The notes: generated by a model from the sequence alone, not told the origin. 64,000 nt of DNA from Candidatus Agathobaculum pullicola (GCA_019115085.1 DXEF01000020.1:1-64000); one strand, 5' to 3'; positions 1 to 8,050 are shown, numbered from the stretch's first letter. Made by a program: numbers and translations.

Positions 1-1
1 C

Positions 2-625
2 GGCCTGAAAAGCGTCTTTACCGATCTGGGTGTCGACGTGGTCGTGCGGGGTGGCCAGACCATGAACCCCTCGACCGACGATATTGTGCGCGCGGTGGAC
101 GCGGTTCCGGCGGAAATCGTGTTTGTGCTGCCCAATAACAAGAACATCATCATGGCGGCCGAGCAGGCAGTGCATCTGTCCGAGGAGAAAAAGATCATTG
201 TCGTGCCGACCAAGACCATTCCGCAGGGCATGTCCGCGATGCTGGCTGTCGATCCGGACGGGGAGGACGAAAACCTGCTGGCGCAGGCCATGCGCGATGC
301 AGCGGCGCATGTGCGCAGCGGTCAGGTGACTTACGCCGCGCGCGACAGTGAATTTGACGGCAAGAGAATTAAGCAGGGCGAGTATCTGTCGCTCAGCGAA
401 GGCAAGCTGTGCGCGAGCGGGCGTGAGGCTTCGGTCATCAAAAAGCTCGTGCGCGAGATGGTAAGCGACGACAGCGCGTTTGCCACGGTCATTTACGGCG
501 AAGGCGTTTCCGCCGAGCAGGCCGCTGAGGTAGAAGCGCTGCTGCACAAGGAGAACAAGGAACTCGAAATCTCGGTGATCGACGGCGGACAGCCGGTGTA
601 CTATTATATCCTTTCGGTGGAATAA
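2..625 (+). CDS. fakA: FakA/YloV-type fatty acid kinase (DAK domain protein), C-terminal part
   Basis: The reading frame is open from the left edge, so only the last 207 or so residues are present. The visible part matches the C-terminal DegV-like region of fatty acid kinase FakA (YloV family), with the PNNKNI segment, the VPTKTIPQGMSAML segment and an ending in VYYYILSVE. In this family FakA phosphorylates fatty acids held by a FakB carrier, for phospholipid synthesis. The DAK kinase domain itself lies outside the window. A strong terminator follows directly, so pth downstream is probably a separate unit. Identity is fairly sure; whether the full gene is intact cannot be seen. Confidence 0.88.
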   Translation, partial: GLKSVFTDLGVDVVVRGGQTMNPSTDDIVRAVDAVPAEIVFVLPNNKNIIMAAEQAVHLSEEKKIIVVPTKTIPQGMSAMLAVDPDGEDENLLAQAMRDAAAHVRSGQVTYAARDSEFDGKRIKQGEYLSLSEGKLCASGREASVIKKLVREMVSDDSAFATVIYGEGVSAEQAAEVEALLHKENKELEISVIDGGQPVYYYILSVE

Positions 626-633
626 GCAAAAGA

Positions 634-666
634 AAAAGCGCCTCCCTGCGGGGGAGGCGCTTTATT
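634..666 (+). terminator. Rho-independent terminator after fakA
   Basis: Stem of 12 bp (AAAGCGCCTCCC with GGGAGGCGCTTT) with a 5-nt loop, starting 10 nt after the stop codon. The T tract is short. Confidence 0.85.
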
Positions 667-679
667 TTGGAGTGAAAAC

Positions 680-1318
680 ATGTCAGTATTCGATATTTTC
701 AAAAGGCTCGACGAGCAAAAAGCCGCGGCGTCCGCGCAGCCCATTGAGTGGCTGGTGGTCGGATTGGGAAACCCAGGCAGCAAGTACGATAACACGCGCC
801 ACAACGCGGGCTTTCACGCGCTGGAAAGCTATTGCGCGCGCAGCGGCTGTAAAATCGACAAAATGAAGTTTAAGGCGCTCGTCGGGGAGACGACGCTCGG
901 CGGCGCACGGGTGCTGCTGATGAAGCCCCAGACCTTTATGAACCTATCGGGCGAGGCGGTACGAGACGCGGCTGCGTTTTATAAAATCCCGCCCGCGCGC
1001 ATCATTGTGCTGTCGGATGATGTGTCGCTCGACGTGGGTACGCTGCGCGTACGCCCGAAAGGTTCGGCAGGCGGGCAGAATGGTTTGAAAAACATCATTT
1101 ATCACCTCGGCAGCGAGGATTTCCCGCGCGTCAAAATCGGTGTGGGAAAAAAGCCCCATCCGGAGTACGACCTGGCCGCATGGGTGCTGAGTAAATTCAC
1201 CGCCGACGAGCAGAAGGCCATCGACAAGGCCTGCGCGGATGCGGTGGATGCGGCAGCCTGCATCATTGCCGAGGGCTGCCCTGCGGCGGCGCAGAAATTC
1301 AACGGAAAACGCATCTGA
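680..1318 (+). CDS. pth: Peptidyl-tRNA hydrolase
   Basis: Releases peptides from peptidyl-tRNA that drops off the ribosome. The 212-residue product shows the family core: VVGLGNPGSKYDNTRHNAGF with the catalytic His near residue 41, KPQTFMNLSG, and the SAGGQNGLKNI segment. It has about 20 extra N-terminal residues (MSVFDIFKRLDEQKAAASAQ) ahead of the usual family start; no better start lies inside, and GGAGTGAAAAC precedes this ATG. It stands alone between two terminators. Confidence 0.97.
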   Translation: MSVFDIFKRLDEQKAAASAQPIEWLVVGLGNPGSKYDNTRHNAGFHALESYCARSGCKIDKMKFKALVGETTLGGARVLLMKPQTFMNLSGEAVRDAAAFYKIPPARIIVLSDDVSLDVGTLRVRPKGSAGGQNGLKNIIYHLGSEDFPRVKIGVGKKPHPEYDLAAWVLSKFTADEQKAIDKACADAVDAAACIIAEGCPAAAQKFNGKRI

Positions 1319-1326
1319 ATACGAAA

Positions 1327-1352
1327 AAGGGACGCGTGGGGCGCGTCCCTTT
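1327..1352 (+). terminator. Terminator after pth
   Basis: GGGACGCG paired with CGCGTCCC, flanked by A and T residues, a few bases after the pth stop. Confidence 0.8.
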
Positions 1353-1562
1353 ATGGTTGGGAATGTTGGTTGCGGTTTATTCCTCACAACAGCAGCAGTT
1401 CGCGCAGCGGATGCGGCTTTGGCTGATTTATGGTACGCAAGTTCCCGCTTATCATGGCAAAAAAGAATAGCGTTAAAACCTTTGCATGGGGAAATACATG
1501 ATTTGTAGGAGGTGCACAAAAAAAAGGTGGATTTTCTGGCAGTTTGCGCGAACGGTAGTGAC

Positions 1563-1591
1563 TTGAAAAAGCGCGTCCTGTTTGTTACAAT
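1563..1591 (+). promoter_or_regulatory. Promoter of the HPr-EIIB-nag leader
   Basis: TTGAAA (1563-1568), 17-bp spacer, TACAAT (1586-1591). It predicts a start near 1598 and a leader of about 300 nt before the HPr gene. No gene is supported between 1353 and this promoter. Confidence 0.75.
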
Positions 1592-1628
1592 ATTAGCAAC
1601 AAGTGAACACATCGTCCTCGTTGTGATT

Positions 1629-1657
1629 GGATTGTTACCGTGTTGGCGGGCAAAACC
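1629..1657 (+). promoter_or_regulatory. RAT element (ribonucleic antiterminator) for a BglG/LicT-family protein
   Basis: This 29-nt element reads GGATTGTTACCG, a 6-nt loop, then CGGGCAAAACC. That agrees with the consensus of RNA targets of LicT/SacT/SacY/BglG antiterminators (GGATTGTTACTG...GCAGGCAAAACC). It lies about 30 nt after the predicted transcription start. Its 3' arm, CAAAACC, is also the 5' base of the terminator stem that follows, so the two folds exclude each other. The match is seen in the sequence; control by the antiterminator at 50392-51222 is inference. Confidence 0.88.
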
Positions 1658-1726
1658 AAATTTCTCGCGGTCGGCCTGAAAAAGGAATACCCGGCGGTGC
1701 AGGAGTTTGGTTGTTTTTATTTTTTT
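1651..1726 (+). terminator. Conditional terminator overlapping the RAT
   Basis: AACCAAA (1654-1660) pairs with TTTGGTT (1706-1712), followed by a long T tract broken by one A (1714-1726). CCTG/CAGG pairing inside extends the stem. The base of the stem shares CAAAACC with the RAT, the classical layout of a BglG-type antitermination switch. Confidence 0.75.
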
Positions 1727-1901
1727 CGGCAGCACACAGGTCTCCTTCTGTTTCGGACTTATTGTGCGGATTTCTGTATGATTTGGCGCCGGAAAGGACA
1801 TACTTTGCCGGAAAAGCATAATGGGGACGACGGTTTGCGCACTTTACAAAAATAGTGAAAAGTCATTTTCAAAATGTAATGATAGAAAGGAAAATGCAGT
1901 T

Positions 1902-2159
1902 ATGAAAATCGTAGAGTACACCATTAAGGACGAGCTCGGCATCCACGCGCGTCCGGCAGGCATGCTGGTCAAGGAGGCGGCACAGTTCAAGTCCTCCATC
2001 AAGATTGCCGGCCCGAAGAAGGAAGTCGACGCAAAGCGCATCATGGGTGTGATGAGCATGGGCGTTAAGCAGGGTGACACGGTTAAGCTGACCATCGAGG
2101 GCGAGGACGAAGAGGCGGCAGCAGCTGCGCTCGAGAAGTTCCTGCAGGAAAATATGTAA
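1902..2159 (+). CDS. ptsH: Phosphocarrier protein HPr
   Basis: The 85-residue protein carries phosphate from enzyme I to the EIIA domains of the PTS. His15 sits in ELGIHARPAGMLVK, the phosphorylation site. Aligned without gaps to Bacillus HPr, position 46, the Ser target of HPr kinase, is Arg here (VDAKRIMGVMSMG). The ATG at 1902 follows GAAAGGA; an upstream in-frame start at 1821 has no HPr-like sequence after it. The gene lies behind the RAT leader and is followed within 10 bp by a PTS EIIB gene. No enzyme I gene is in the window. Confidence 0.96.
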   Translation: MKIVEYTIKDELGIHARPAGMLVKEAAQFKSSIKIAGPKKEVDAKRIMGVMSMGVKQGDTVKLTIEGEDEEAAAAALEKFLQENM

Positions 2160-2168
2160 GAGAAATCG

Positions 2169-2417
2169 GTGTTGTTATCCGATATTTGCGCCGCGGGAGT
2201 GCTGGATGCGCTCGGCGGCCGGGATAACGTGCTTTCCATCGGATACTGTATGACACGTTTGCGTCTGCGCTTGCGGGAACCGGCAGCAGTCGATGAGGCA
2301 AAGCTGCGCGCGGCGGGCGCCGCGGGAGTGCTGCGCCGGGCGGATGGGGAAGTGCATGTCGTCATCGGGCCGTCTGCACGGCAGCTGGCGCGTGAGATGG
2401 AAACACTGGTCCAATAA
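2169..2417 (+). CDS. Stand-alone PTS EIIB domain protein (glucose/GlcNAc superfamily)
   Basis: The 82-residue protein consists of one EIIB domain: ALGGRDNVLSIGYCMTRLRL with the phosphorylatable Cys27 in the C-x-TRLR motif, then a region ending VHVVIGPSARQL. In known systems this domain is fused to the EIIC permease. Here neither EIIC nor EIIA is adjacent. It starts at GTG 9 nt after the HPr stop with only a weak ribosome site, suggesting translational coupling. A later GTG at 2199 would cut into the domain. Possible roles are a shared phosphate donor to separate permeases or a regulator that phosphorylates the antiterminator; both are inference. Confidence 0.85.
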   Translation: MLLSDICAAGVLDALGGRDNVLSIGYCMTRLRLRLREPAAVDEAKLRAAGAAGVLRRADGEVHVVIGPSARQLAREMETLVQ

Positions 2418-2470
2418 AGAAAGCCTGTCCTCTGCGATACCGGGAGGCGCGGGCATTCCTCAAGCAGCTG

Positions 2471-2497
2471 AGGCGGGCGAACGCCCGCCTTTGTTTT
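2471..2497 (+). terminator. Terminator inside the cluster, between EIIB and nagB
   Basis: AGGCGGGC, loop GAAC, GCCCGCCT, then TTGTTTTTT. It is strong and has no visible promoter after it, so nagBA may be expressed by partial read-through, or from a promoter not recognised here. Confidence 0.75.
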
Positions 2498-2536
2498 TTG
2501 ACGACAGATGTTTGGACAAAGAGAGAGGTAATGAAT

Positions 2537-3274
2537 ATGAAAATCATTCGTGCAAAGGACTATAACGACATGAGCCGTAAGGCGGCCAACATCATTTCGG
2601 CGCAGGTTATCCTCAAGCCGGATTCCGTGCTGGGCCTTGCCACCGGATCGTCTCCGATTGGCATTTACGAGCAGCTCATCAAGTGGTACAACAAGGGGGA
2701 TGTGGACTTTGGTGGGTGCACTACCTTCAATCTGGACGAGTACCGCGGCCTGACTGCCGATCATGATCAGAGCTACCACTACTTCATGCACAAAAACTTC
2801 TTTGACGCTATCAATGTGCCGGAAGGCCGCATCAACCTGCCGGACGGCGCACAGATGGATGCGGAGCGCGAATGTGCGCGCTATGACGCGGCGATTCAGG
2901 CGGCCGGCGGCATTGATTTGCAGCTGCTGGGCATGGGCCTGAACGGTCATATCGGCTTTAACGAGCCGGACGATTACTTCTCCAAGGGCACGCATTGCGT
3001 CGACCTGACCGAGTCCACCATCGAAGCTAACAAGCGTTTCTTTGCGTCGGCGGACGATGTGCCGCGTCAGGCATACACCATGGGCGTGCAGACCATCATG
3101 CTGGCACGCCGCATCGTGATTGTCGTTTCGGGTGAGAACAAGGCGGATATTGTACGTCAGGCGTTCTTCGGCCCGGTTACTCCGCGTGTACCGGCTTCTA
3201 TTCTGCAGCTGCATACCGACGTGTCTGTCGTAGCGGATGAAGCTGCGCTATCCAAGAGTCTGGATCTGCTGTAA
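2537..3274 (+). CDS. nagB: Glucosamine-6-phosphate deaminase
   Basis: Converts glucosamine-6-phosphate to fructose-6-phosphate and ammonia. The 245-residue protein shows LGLATGSSPIGIYEQL (phosphosugar loop), FNLDEYRGL with the catalytic Asp, and LGMGLNGHIGFNEP with the catalytic His. Asn replaces the Asp of the E. coli enzyme in that last motif, as in the monomeric Bacillus type. ATG 2537 is chosen because GAGAGG lies 8 nt upstream; ATG 2531 would be only 2 nt from it. It precedes nagA by 15 nt. Confidence 0.96.
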   Translation: MKIIRAKDYNDMSRKAANIISAQVILKPDSVLGLATGSSPIGIYEQLIKWYNKGDVDFGGCTTFNLDEYRGLTADHDQSYHYFMHKNFFDAINVPEGRINLPDGAQMDAERECARYDAAIQAAGGIDLQLLGMGLNGHIGFNEPDDYFSKGTHCVDLTESTIEANKRFFASADDVPRQAYTMGVQTIMLARRIVIVVSGENKADIVRQAFFGPVTPRVPASILQLHTDVSVVADEAALSKSLDLL

Positions 3275-3289
3275 GCTGTATGCGCGCAT

Positions 3290-4402
3290 ATGGAGTTTAA
3301 AAATCTCAGGATCTATCAACCGGACGGTACGTTTCGCACGGGCGGACTGGTGCTTTCGGGCGATCGGATTGCCAGTACGCCCGTGTCGGAGGACGCTTGC
3401 GATATGGATGGGCTGTATGCCATTCCGGGACTCATCGATATCCATTTGCATGGCTGCGCGGGCTATGACTTCTGCGACGGGACCGAGCAGGCGATTTCTG
3501 CCATCGCGCGGTATCAGGCCGAGCACGGTGTGTGCGCTATCTGTCCGGCGACCATGACCTACCCGGAGGAAAAGCTGTCCGCCGTGATGCAGGCTGCTGC
3601 GGCGTATCGCACGGAGCGATGCGGTGCGGCGCTGGTGGGCGTCAATCTGGAGGGACCGTTTCTGTCCCCCGCGCGGAAAGGCGCGCAAAACGGCGCATGG
3701 CTGCAAAATCCGGATGCCGGGCTGTTCCGCCGTTTGCAGGAAAAAGCGCAGGGGCTGATTCGCCTGTGTGAAATTGCCCCTGAACTGCCGGGCGGACTGG
3801 ATGTGATCGGGGAGCTGGCGGGCGAGGTGCGCCTGTCGCTGGCGCACACCGAGGCGGATTATGACACCGCATGCGAGGCGTTTCGACGCGGTGCGCGCGA
3901 GGTCACGCATCTGTTCAATGCCATGCCGCCGCTGACGCATCGAGAACCGGGCGTGATCGGCGCGGCGCTGGACAACGACGAAGTTGGCGTCGAGCTGATC
4001 TCGGACGGTTGCCATGTGCATCCGTCGGCTGTGCGCGTGGCGTTTCGTCTGTTTGAAAACCGGATGATCCTGATTTCGGACAGCATGTCCGCAACCGGAC
4101 TGGACGATGGGGAATACACCCTTGGGGGACAGGAGGTGTCTGTGCAGGATGGTCGCGCGACCCTGCGCGGCACCAGCACGCTGGCCGGTTCGGTTACCAA
4201 CCTGTTTGAATGTATGCGGCGGGCCGTACAGATGGGCATACCGTTTGGGCAGGCGGTGTGCTCGGCGTCTACCAATCCGGCACGGGCTATCGGTATCCAG
4301 CACGATTACGGAACGCTTGAGCCGGGCAATCTGGCCAACATCATTTTGCTCGACGAGGATTTGAATATCAACACGCTAATTTTGCGCGGACAAATCATGT
4401 AA
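3290..4402 (+). CDS. nagA: N-acetylglucosamine-6-phosphate deacetylase
   Basis: Removes the acetyl group of GlcNAc-6-phosphate, feeding NagB. The 370-residue amidohydrolase has the metal site GLIDIHLHG, the NLEGPFL Glu, His in LAHTEAD and THLFNAM, and the catalytic Asp in LISDSMSATG. There is no clear ribosome site ahead of the ATG, so translation may depend on nagB 15 nt upstream. With HPr and EIIB ahead, the cluster points to import and use of GlcNAc or similar amino sugars. Confidence 0.96.
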   Translation: MEFKNLRIYQPDGTFRTGGLVLSGDRIASTPVSEDACDMDGLYAIPGLIDIHLHGCAGYDFCDGTEQAISAIARYQAEHGVCAICPATMTYPEEKLSAVMQAAAAYRTERCGAALVGVNLEGPFLSPARKGAQNGAWLQNPDAGLFRRLQEKAQGLIRLCEIAPELPGGLDVIGELAGEVRLSLAHTEADYDTACEAFRRGAREVTHLFNAMPPLTHREPGVIGAALDNDEVGVELISDGCHVHPSAVRVAFRLFENRMILISDSMSATGLDDGEYTLGGQEVSVQDGRATLRGTSTLAGSVTNLFECMRRAVQMGIPFGQAVCSASTNPARAIGIQHDYGTLEPGNLANIILLDEDLNINTLILRGQIM

Positions 4403-4410
4403 TGATGATA

Positions 4411-4446
4411 AAAAAGGCTTCGGGAACGCTCCCGGAGCCTTTTTTG
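4411..4446 (+). terminator. Terminator after nagA
   Basis: AAAAAGGCTTCGGGA paired with TCCCGGAGCCTTTTT (one G-T pair), T tract of six. Confidence 0.9.
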
Positions 4447-4683
4447 CATGCCTTGACTGTGGTGGATGTTTATGCTGCTGGGCTGTGATGACCGCGGTCA
4501 CTTTGGCGACCAGTTTTCCAAGGTGGGCCTGTTGCCGCACACCTTCCGGCGCGCGTATGTTTACCGGTGCCTGAGGTTCAAAGGAGTCCGTGGAAACCGG
4601 CAAGATGCTGTCCATGCGGTAAAATCCTTGCGGAAAACACACGGATTTCAGAGCAGCGGAAGCGTAGCGCATGGATACAACGC
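4447..4683. other. Intergenic stretch with no supported gene
   Basis: About 240 bp between two convergent terminators. Open frames on both strands are short, lack ribosome sites, and on the minus strand run through the nagA terminator. No repeat or RNA motif was recognised. Confidence 0.6.
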
Positions 4684-4717
4684 AAAAAGAGGCTTTCCCT
4701 ATCGGAAAGCCTCTTTT
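4684..4717 (-). terminator. Terminator of the minus-strand symporter gene
   Basis: AAAAGAGGCTTTCC and its complement with a 5-nt loop, 14 nt beyond the stop of the gene at 4732-6141. Confidence 0.88.
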
Positions 4718-4731
4718 GGTGCGTGCGTTTG

Positions 4732-6141
4732 TCAAATCGTGAAGATGCCGAATACCTTGGTGGCAAGTTCTGTGGCGAGAATGAGTACCAGCAGAATCGG
4801 TGCGATCCAGCGTACCATAACGCGGTGCAGCGCTTCGCGGTGGAAGGAGCCTGCGCCTTCCTTTACCTCGTCCGCGATAACCTTGGTGCCAACGACATGA
4901 CCAATCAGGATACAGGTCAGGAATGCGACAATTGGCATGAGCACCGAGTTGGAGATAAAGTCAAAGAAGTCGAGGAACTGCATGCCGATGATGGTGATAC
5001 CCGCCCACGGGCCATAGCCCAGACAGGACGGCACACCGAACAACAGCACGATTGCCGCCACAATTAAAGTGGAGGGCGCACGGCTGAGTGAGGTCTTGTC
5101 CATCACAACCGAGACAATGGTTTCCATCAGCGAGATAGAAGAGGTCAGCGCCGCAAACAGCACCAGCAGGAAGAATACCGTGCCGATGATGGAGCCGAAG
5201 TGCATGGATTCAAACACCATCGGCAGCGTAATAAACATCAGCCCGGGGCCGTTGTTGATCTGGGACGGATCGCCGCCGTTAAATGCAACGACGGCAGGAA
5301 TAATCATCAGGCCCGCAATAAAAGCAAACAGCGTATCAAAAATCTCGATCTGCGTGACCGAATGTTCCAGAAGGTTTTCCTTCTGCATATAAGAGCCATA
5401 GGTGATCATGATGCCCATGGCCAGCGACATCGAGTAGAACAATTGGCCGAGCGCGCCGAGTACGGTCGAGGCGGAGAACTGGGATAAATCGGGCAGCAGA
5501 TAGTATTTTAGACCGGTCATTGCGCCGTCGATGGTCAGCGAGTAGACCGCCACGACAACGCTCAGCACGGCCAGCACCGGCATCATAATGCGGCTAGCCT
5601 TTTCAATGCCTTTTTCCACACCGAAAAAGACCACAACGGTTGTCAGTAGCACATAAATCAAAAACCACGGAGTCGGGCCGCTGAAATCCAGCATAGTAGC
5701 CGGAATGGAGCCGGCGTCAAAGCCGATAAAATCGTTGAAAAAGCCGCCGTTGTCAGCCGCGGTCAGACCGTTGCCGGTCAGGAAAGTGAACAGATATTTC
5801 ATGACCCAGCCGCCGATGACGCAATAATAAGGCGTGATGATAACCGGCACAAACGTCGCAATCCAGCCGAGGAAGCCGAATCGGCGGTCGAGCGCCTTGT
5901 ACGCCCCAATACAGGACAGACGGGTTTTGCGGCCGATAGCAATTTCGGTAATCATCAGCGCAAAGCCGAAGGTAATCGCCAGGATGATATACACCAGCAG
6001 AAAAATGCCGCCGCCATATTGTGCGGCCAGATACGGAAAACGCCACAGGTTGCCCAGACCCACCGCAGAACCAGCCGCCGCCAGCACAAAGCCGATGCGG
6101 CTGGAAAAGCTGCTTCTTGATTTCTGTTCCATGTTTTGCAA
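4732..6141 (-). CDS. Sodium-dependent transporter, neurotransmitter:sodium symporter family
   Basis: A multi-pass membrane protein of up to 469 residues. It opens with the family signature RIGFVLAAAGSAVGLGNLWRFP, the sodium-binding unwound first helix, followed by about eleven more hydrophobic segments and the YGSYM segment. Bacterial members (LeuT, TnaT, MhsT) import amino acids with sodium; the substrate here cannot be read. Start: TTG at 6141 lies 4 nt after AAGGGAG, while ATG at 6132 lies 13 nt after it, so either is possible. It points away from proC and is followed by its own terminator. Confidence 0.92.
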   Translation of the reverse strand: MQNMEQKSRSSFSSRIGFVLAAAGSAVGLGNLWRFPYLAAQYGGGIFLLVYIILAITFGFALMITEIAIGRKTRLSCIGAYKALDRRFGFLGWIATFVPVIITPYYCVIGGWVMKYLFTFLTGNGLTAADNGGFFNDFIGFDAGSIPATMLDFSGPTPWFLIYVLLTTVVVFFGVEKGIEKASRIMMPVLAVLSVVVAVYSLTIDGAMTGLKYYLLPDLSQFSASTVLGALGQLFYSMSLAMGIMITYGSYMQKENLLEHSVTQIEIFDTLFAFIAGLMIIPAVVAFNGGDPSQINNGPGLMFITLPMVFESMHFGSIIGTVFFLLVLFAALTSSISLMETIVSVVMDKTSLSRAPSTLIVAAIVLLFGVPSCLGYGPWAGITIIGMQFLDFFDFISNSVLMPIVAFLTCILIGHVVGTKVIADEVKEGAGSFHREALHRVMVRWIAPILLVLILATELATKVFGIFTI

Positions 6142-6197
6142 ACTACTCCCTTACATGTTTCTTTCTCTTTCTTCTTTGCCGCCAAGCGGCGGGAACG

Positions 6198-7091
6198 CTA
6201 TTCCGTGAGGTTGAACTCGCCGAGGAACTGCCATGCGCGCAGGAGATTATCCAGATGGTAGTTGCCGACGATATCCGCTGTGGTCTGCGGCGCGGTGCAG
6301 ATATCGTCCGGCGCGGTCAGGCCCAGTATGGTCAGCCGCTTTGCGGTTTCCGGCGACAGACGCCCCCTTTCGTCCATCGCGCACAGGGCGTTCAGCTCCT
6401 GCCAGATACTTTGCGCAAGTTTTTCGCAGCCGCGGAGAAAGACCGTCTGTTCGACATGGCTGTGCGAGTGGAACGCACGCTGCTTTTCAAAAATCGTCAG
6501 CTCTTCTGCAATACGCTCGAGCTGCGCCGCCAGCGGATACAGGTCAGGATATCGTCCGTACAGCACACGTTCGCTGACATAGGCGGGTACCGACTGCTGA
6601 AAATGCCGCAGCAAATCGGAAATACGACGGCTGTTATTGTAGGGCTTAATGGTAATGTTGATGACCAGTGCCGTGGCAAGACCGATGGTCGTGTCAAGCA
6701 GGCGGTTAAAGCCGTACTGAAAGGCGTCGCCGGCCGGTGACACACAGATGGAGACGAACACAATGCAGGACAGCGGCACGGCGAATTGCAGGCGCAGCCG
6801 GACACATAACAGAATCAGCACGATGAGCCCCAGTCCGATTCCCACATAACGAAAATTTGCAAGCAGACTGACGAACAGCGCGCCGAATCCTGCGCCAAGC
6901 AGAATACCGGTCAGCTGGGTGCGGCAGGTTTCAAAGGCGTCGCCCACTGTGCGGCTCATCGCGCTGATAGCGCCGATGGCGGCGAAAATCAAAGATGTCG
7001 AGCCGCGCAGGTCGGCGAAAAACAGCGCCAACGCCACCGCAAGACCGGTCTTGACGGTCCGCAGTCCGATGTGCGGGACAAACCGTGCCAA
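6198..7091 (-). CDS. Aromatic acid exporter family (FUSC-like) membrane protein
   Basis: The 297-residue protein has six hydrophobic segments in the first 145 residues and a cytoplasmic C-terminal half. It matches the short YgaE/ArAE-type proteins of Bacillota: GLRTVKTGLAVALALFFADL at the start and the KPYNNSRR segment after the membrane part. The substrate is unknown. The start is TTG at 7091, set by a clear GGAGGAG 9 nt upstream. It lies 56 bp upstream of the symporter gene on the same strand. Confidence 0.85.
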   Translation of the reverse strand: MARFVPHIGLRTVKTGLAVALALFFADLRGSTSLIFAAIGAISAMSRTVGDAFETCRTQLTGILLGAGFGALFVSLLANFRYVGIGLGLIVLILLCVRLRLQFAVPLSCIVFVSICVSPAGDAFQYGFNRLLDTTIGLATALVINITIKPYNNSRRISDLLRHFQQSVPAYVSERVLYGRYPDLYPLAAQLERIAEELTIFEKQRAFHSHSHVEQTVFLRGCEKLAQSIWQELNALCAMDERGRLSPETAKRLTILGLTAPDDICTAPQTTADIVGNYHLDNLLRAWQFLGEFNLTE

Positions 7092-7126
7092 CGTTTCTTT
7101 CTCCTCCGGAATAAAATAATGAAGCT

Positions 7127-7155
7127 ATTGTATCACAAAAGTGGGCTTTTCACAA
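7127..7155 (-). promoter_or_regulatory. Promoter of the FUSC-like gene
   Basis: On the minus strand TTGTGA, 17 bp, TACAAT (7132-7127). It lies back to back with the proC promoter. Confidence 0.7.
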
Positions 7156-7160
7156 GGTAT

Positions 7161-7189
7161 TTGCAGGGAAAAGCCGGGTATGCTATAAT
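7161..7189 (+). promoter_or_regulatory. Promoter of proC
   Basis: TTGCAG, 17 bp, TATAAT (7184-7189), with TGC just before the -10 (extended -10). Confidence 0.8.
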
Positions 7190-7227
7190 CAATTTAATAG
7201 CCTATCAGAATGGAGAGAGGGGTTTTC

Positions 7228-8037
7228 ATGAAGACATACCGTTTTGGCGTGCTGGGCGCGGGGAATATGGGCATGGCGATAGCGGAAGGCGCGGTGCGGG
7301 CCGGACTGCTGGCGCGGGATCAGGTGCTGCTGTTCAACCGCGGGGAGGATAAGCGCGCAGCGCACCACGCCCGCGGCTATGCCGTCACGGGGAATTATAC
7401 CGAGGTATATACCGCGTGCGAAACTGTGCTGCTTGCCGTTAAACCGCAGAATTTTGATGAAATTTTACCGGTATTGGGTAAATACAGCGGAGAAAAGCCG
7501 CTGGTCGTGTCGATTGCGGCGGGGGTGACGTTTGCCAAGATGGAGCGGGCGCTCGGCGCGGACACACCGATTATCCGCGTAATGCCCAATACGCCGCTCA
7601 TGCTCGGCGAGGGCGCAACCGAACTGGTCAAAAACCAGGCGGCGACCGATGCGCAGCTGGCACGGATCCGCGCGTTGTTCGACACCATGGGCGTGACGGT
7701 GGTATTCGACCGTGAGGATATGCTCAACGAGGTCATTCCGTATGCGGGGTCCGCTCCGGCCTACATCTATGCCTTTGCTGATGCAATGGTCAAAAGCGCG
7801 CAGGAACACGGCATCGATCCGGCGGATGCGCTGAAATTGTTCTGCCAGACCATGATCGGCTCGGCGAAAATGCTGCTGGAGGGCGGCAAAACGCCCGGGG
7901 AGCTGATACGCGCGGTCTGCTCGCCGGGCGGCACAACGATTGAGGCGATGCGGGTGCTCGAGGCGTGCGGCCTTGCCGATATGCTGGCGCAGGCGAACGA
8001 TAAATGTATTGCGCGCGCCTATGAACTGGGTAAATAA
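7228..8037 (+). CDS. proC: Pyrroline-5-carboxylate reductase
   Basis: Last step of proline synthesis, reducing pyrroline-5-carboxylate with NAD(P)H. The 269-residue protein has the Rossmann start FGVLGAGNMGMAIAEGAV, the VKPQ segment, RVMPNTPLMLGEG and the C-terminal signature region SPGGTTIEAMRVLE. ATG 7228 follows GAGAGAGGGG by about 7 nt. It stands alone; proA and proB are not in the window. Confidence 0.96.
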   Translation: MKTYRFGVLGAGNMGMAIAEGAVRAGLLARDQVLLFNRGEDKRAAHHARGYAVTGNYTEVYTACETVLLAVKPQNFDEILPVLGKYSGEKPLVVSIAAGVTFAKMERALGADTPIIRVMPNTPLMLGEGATELVKNQAATDAQLARIRALFDTMGVTVVFDREDMLNEVIPYAGSAPAYIYAFADAMVKSAQEHGIDPADALKLFCQTMIGSAKMLLEGGKTPGELIRAVCSPGGTTIEAMRVLEACGLADMLAQANDKCIARAYELGK

Positions 8038-8050
8038 CCGGATGCCGCCA

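Noticed and set aside
1527..1679. A 50-codon frame after AGGAGGTG in the HPr leader
   Set aside because: It overlaps the promoter, the RAT and the terminator, its start is 12 nt from the ribosome site, and the peptide has no recognisable character.
1640..1855. A 71-codon frame covering the RAT and terminator
   Set aside because: The RNA elements explain the sequence better, and there is no ribosome site.
4376..4735. A 119-codon minus-strand frame between nagA and the symporter
   Set aside because: It reads through two terminators, has no ribosome site and shows no family resemblance.
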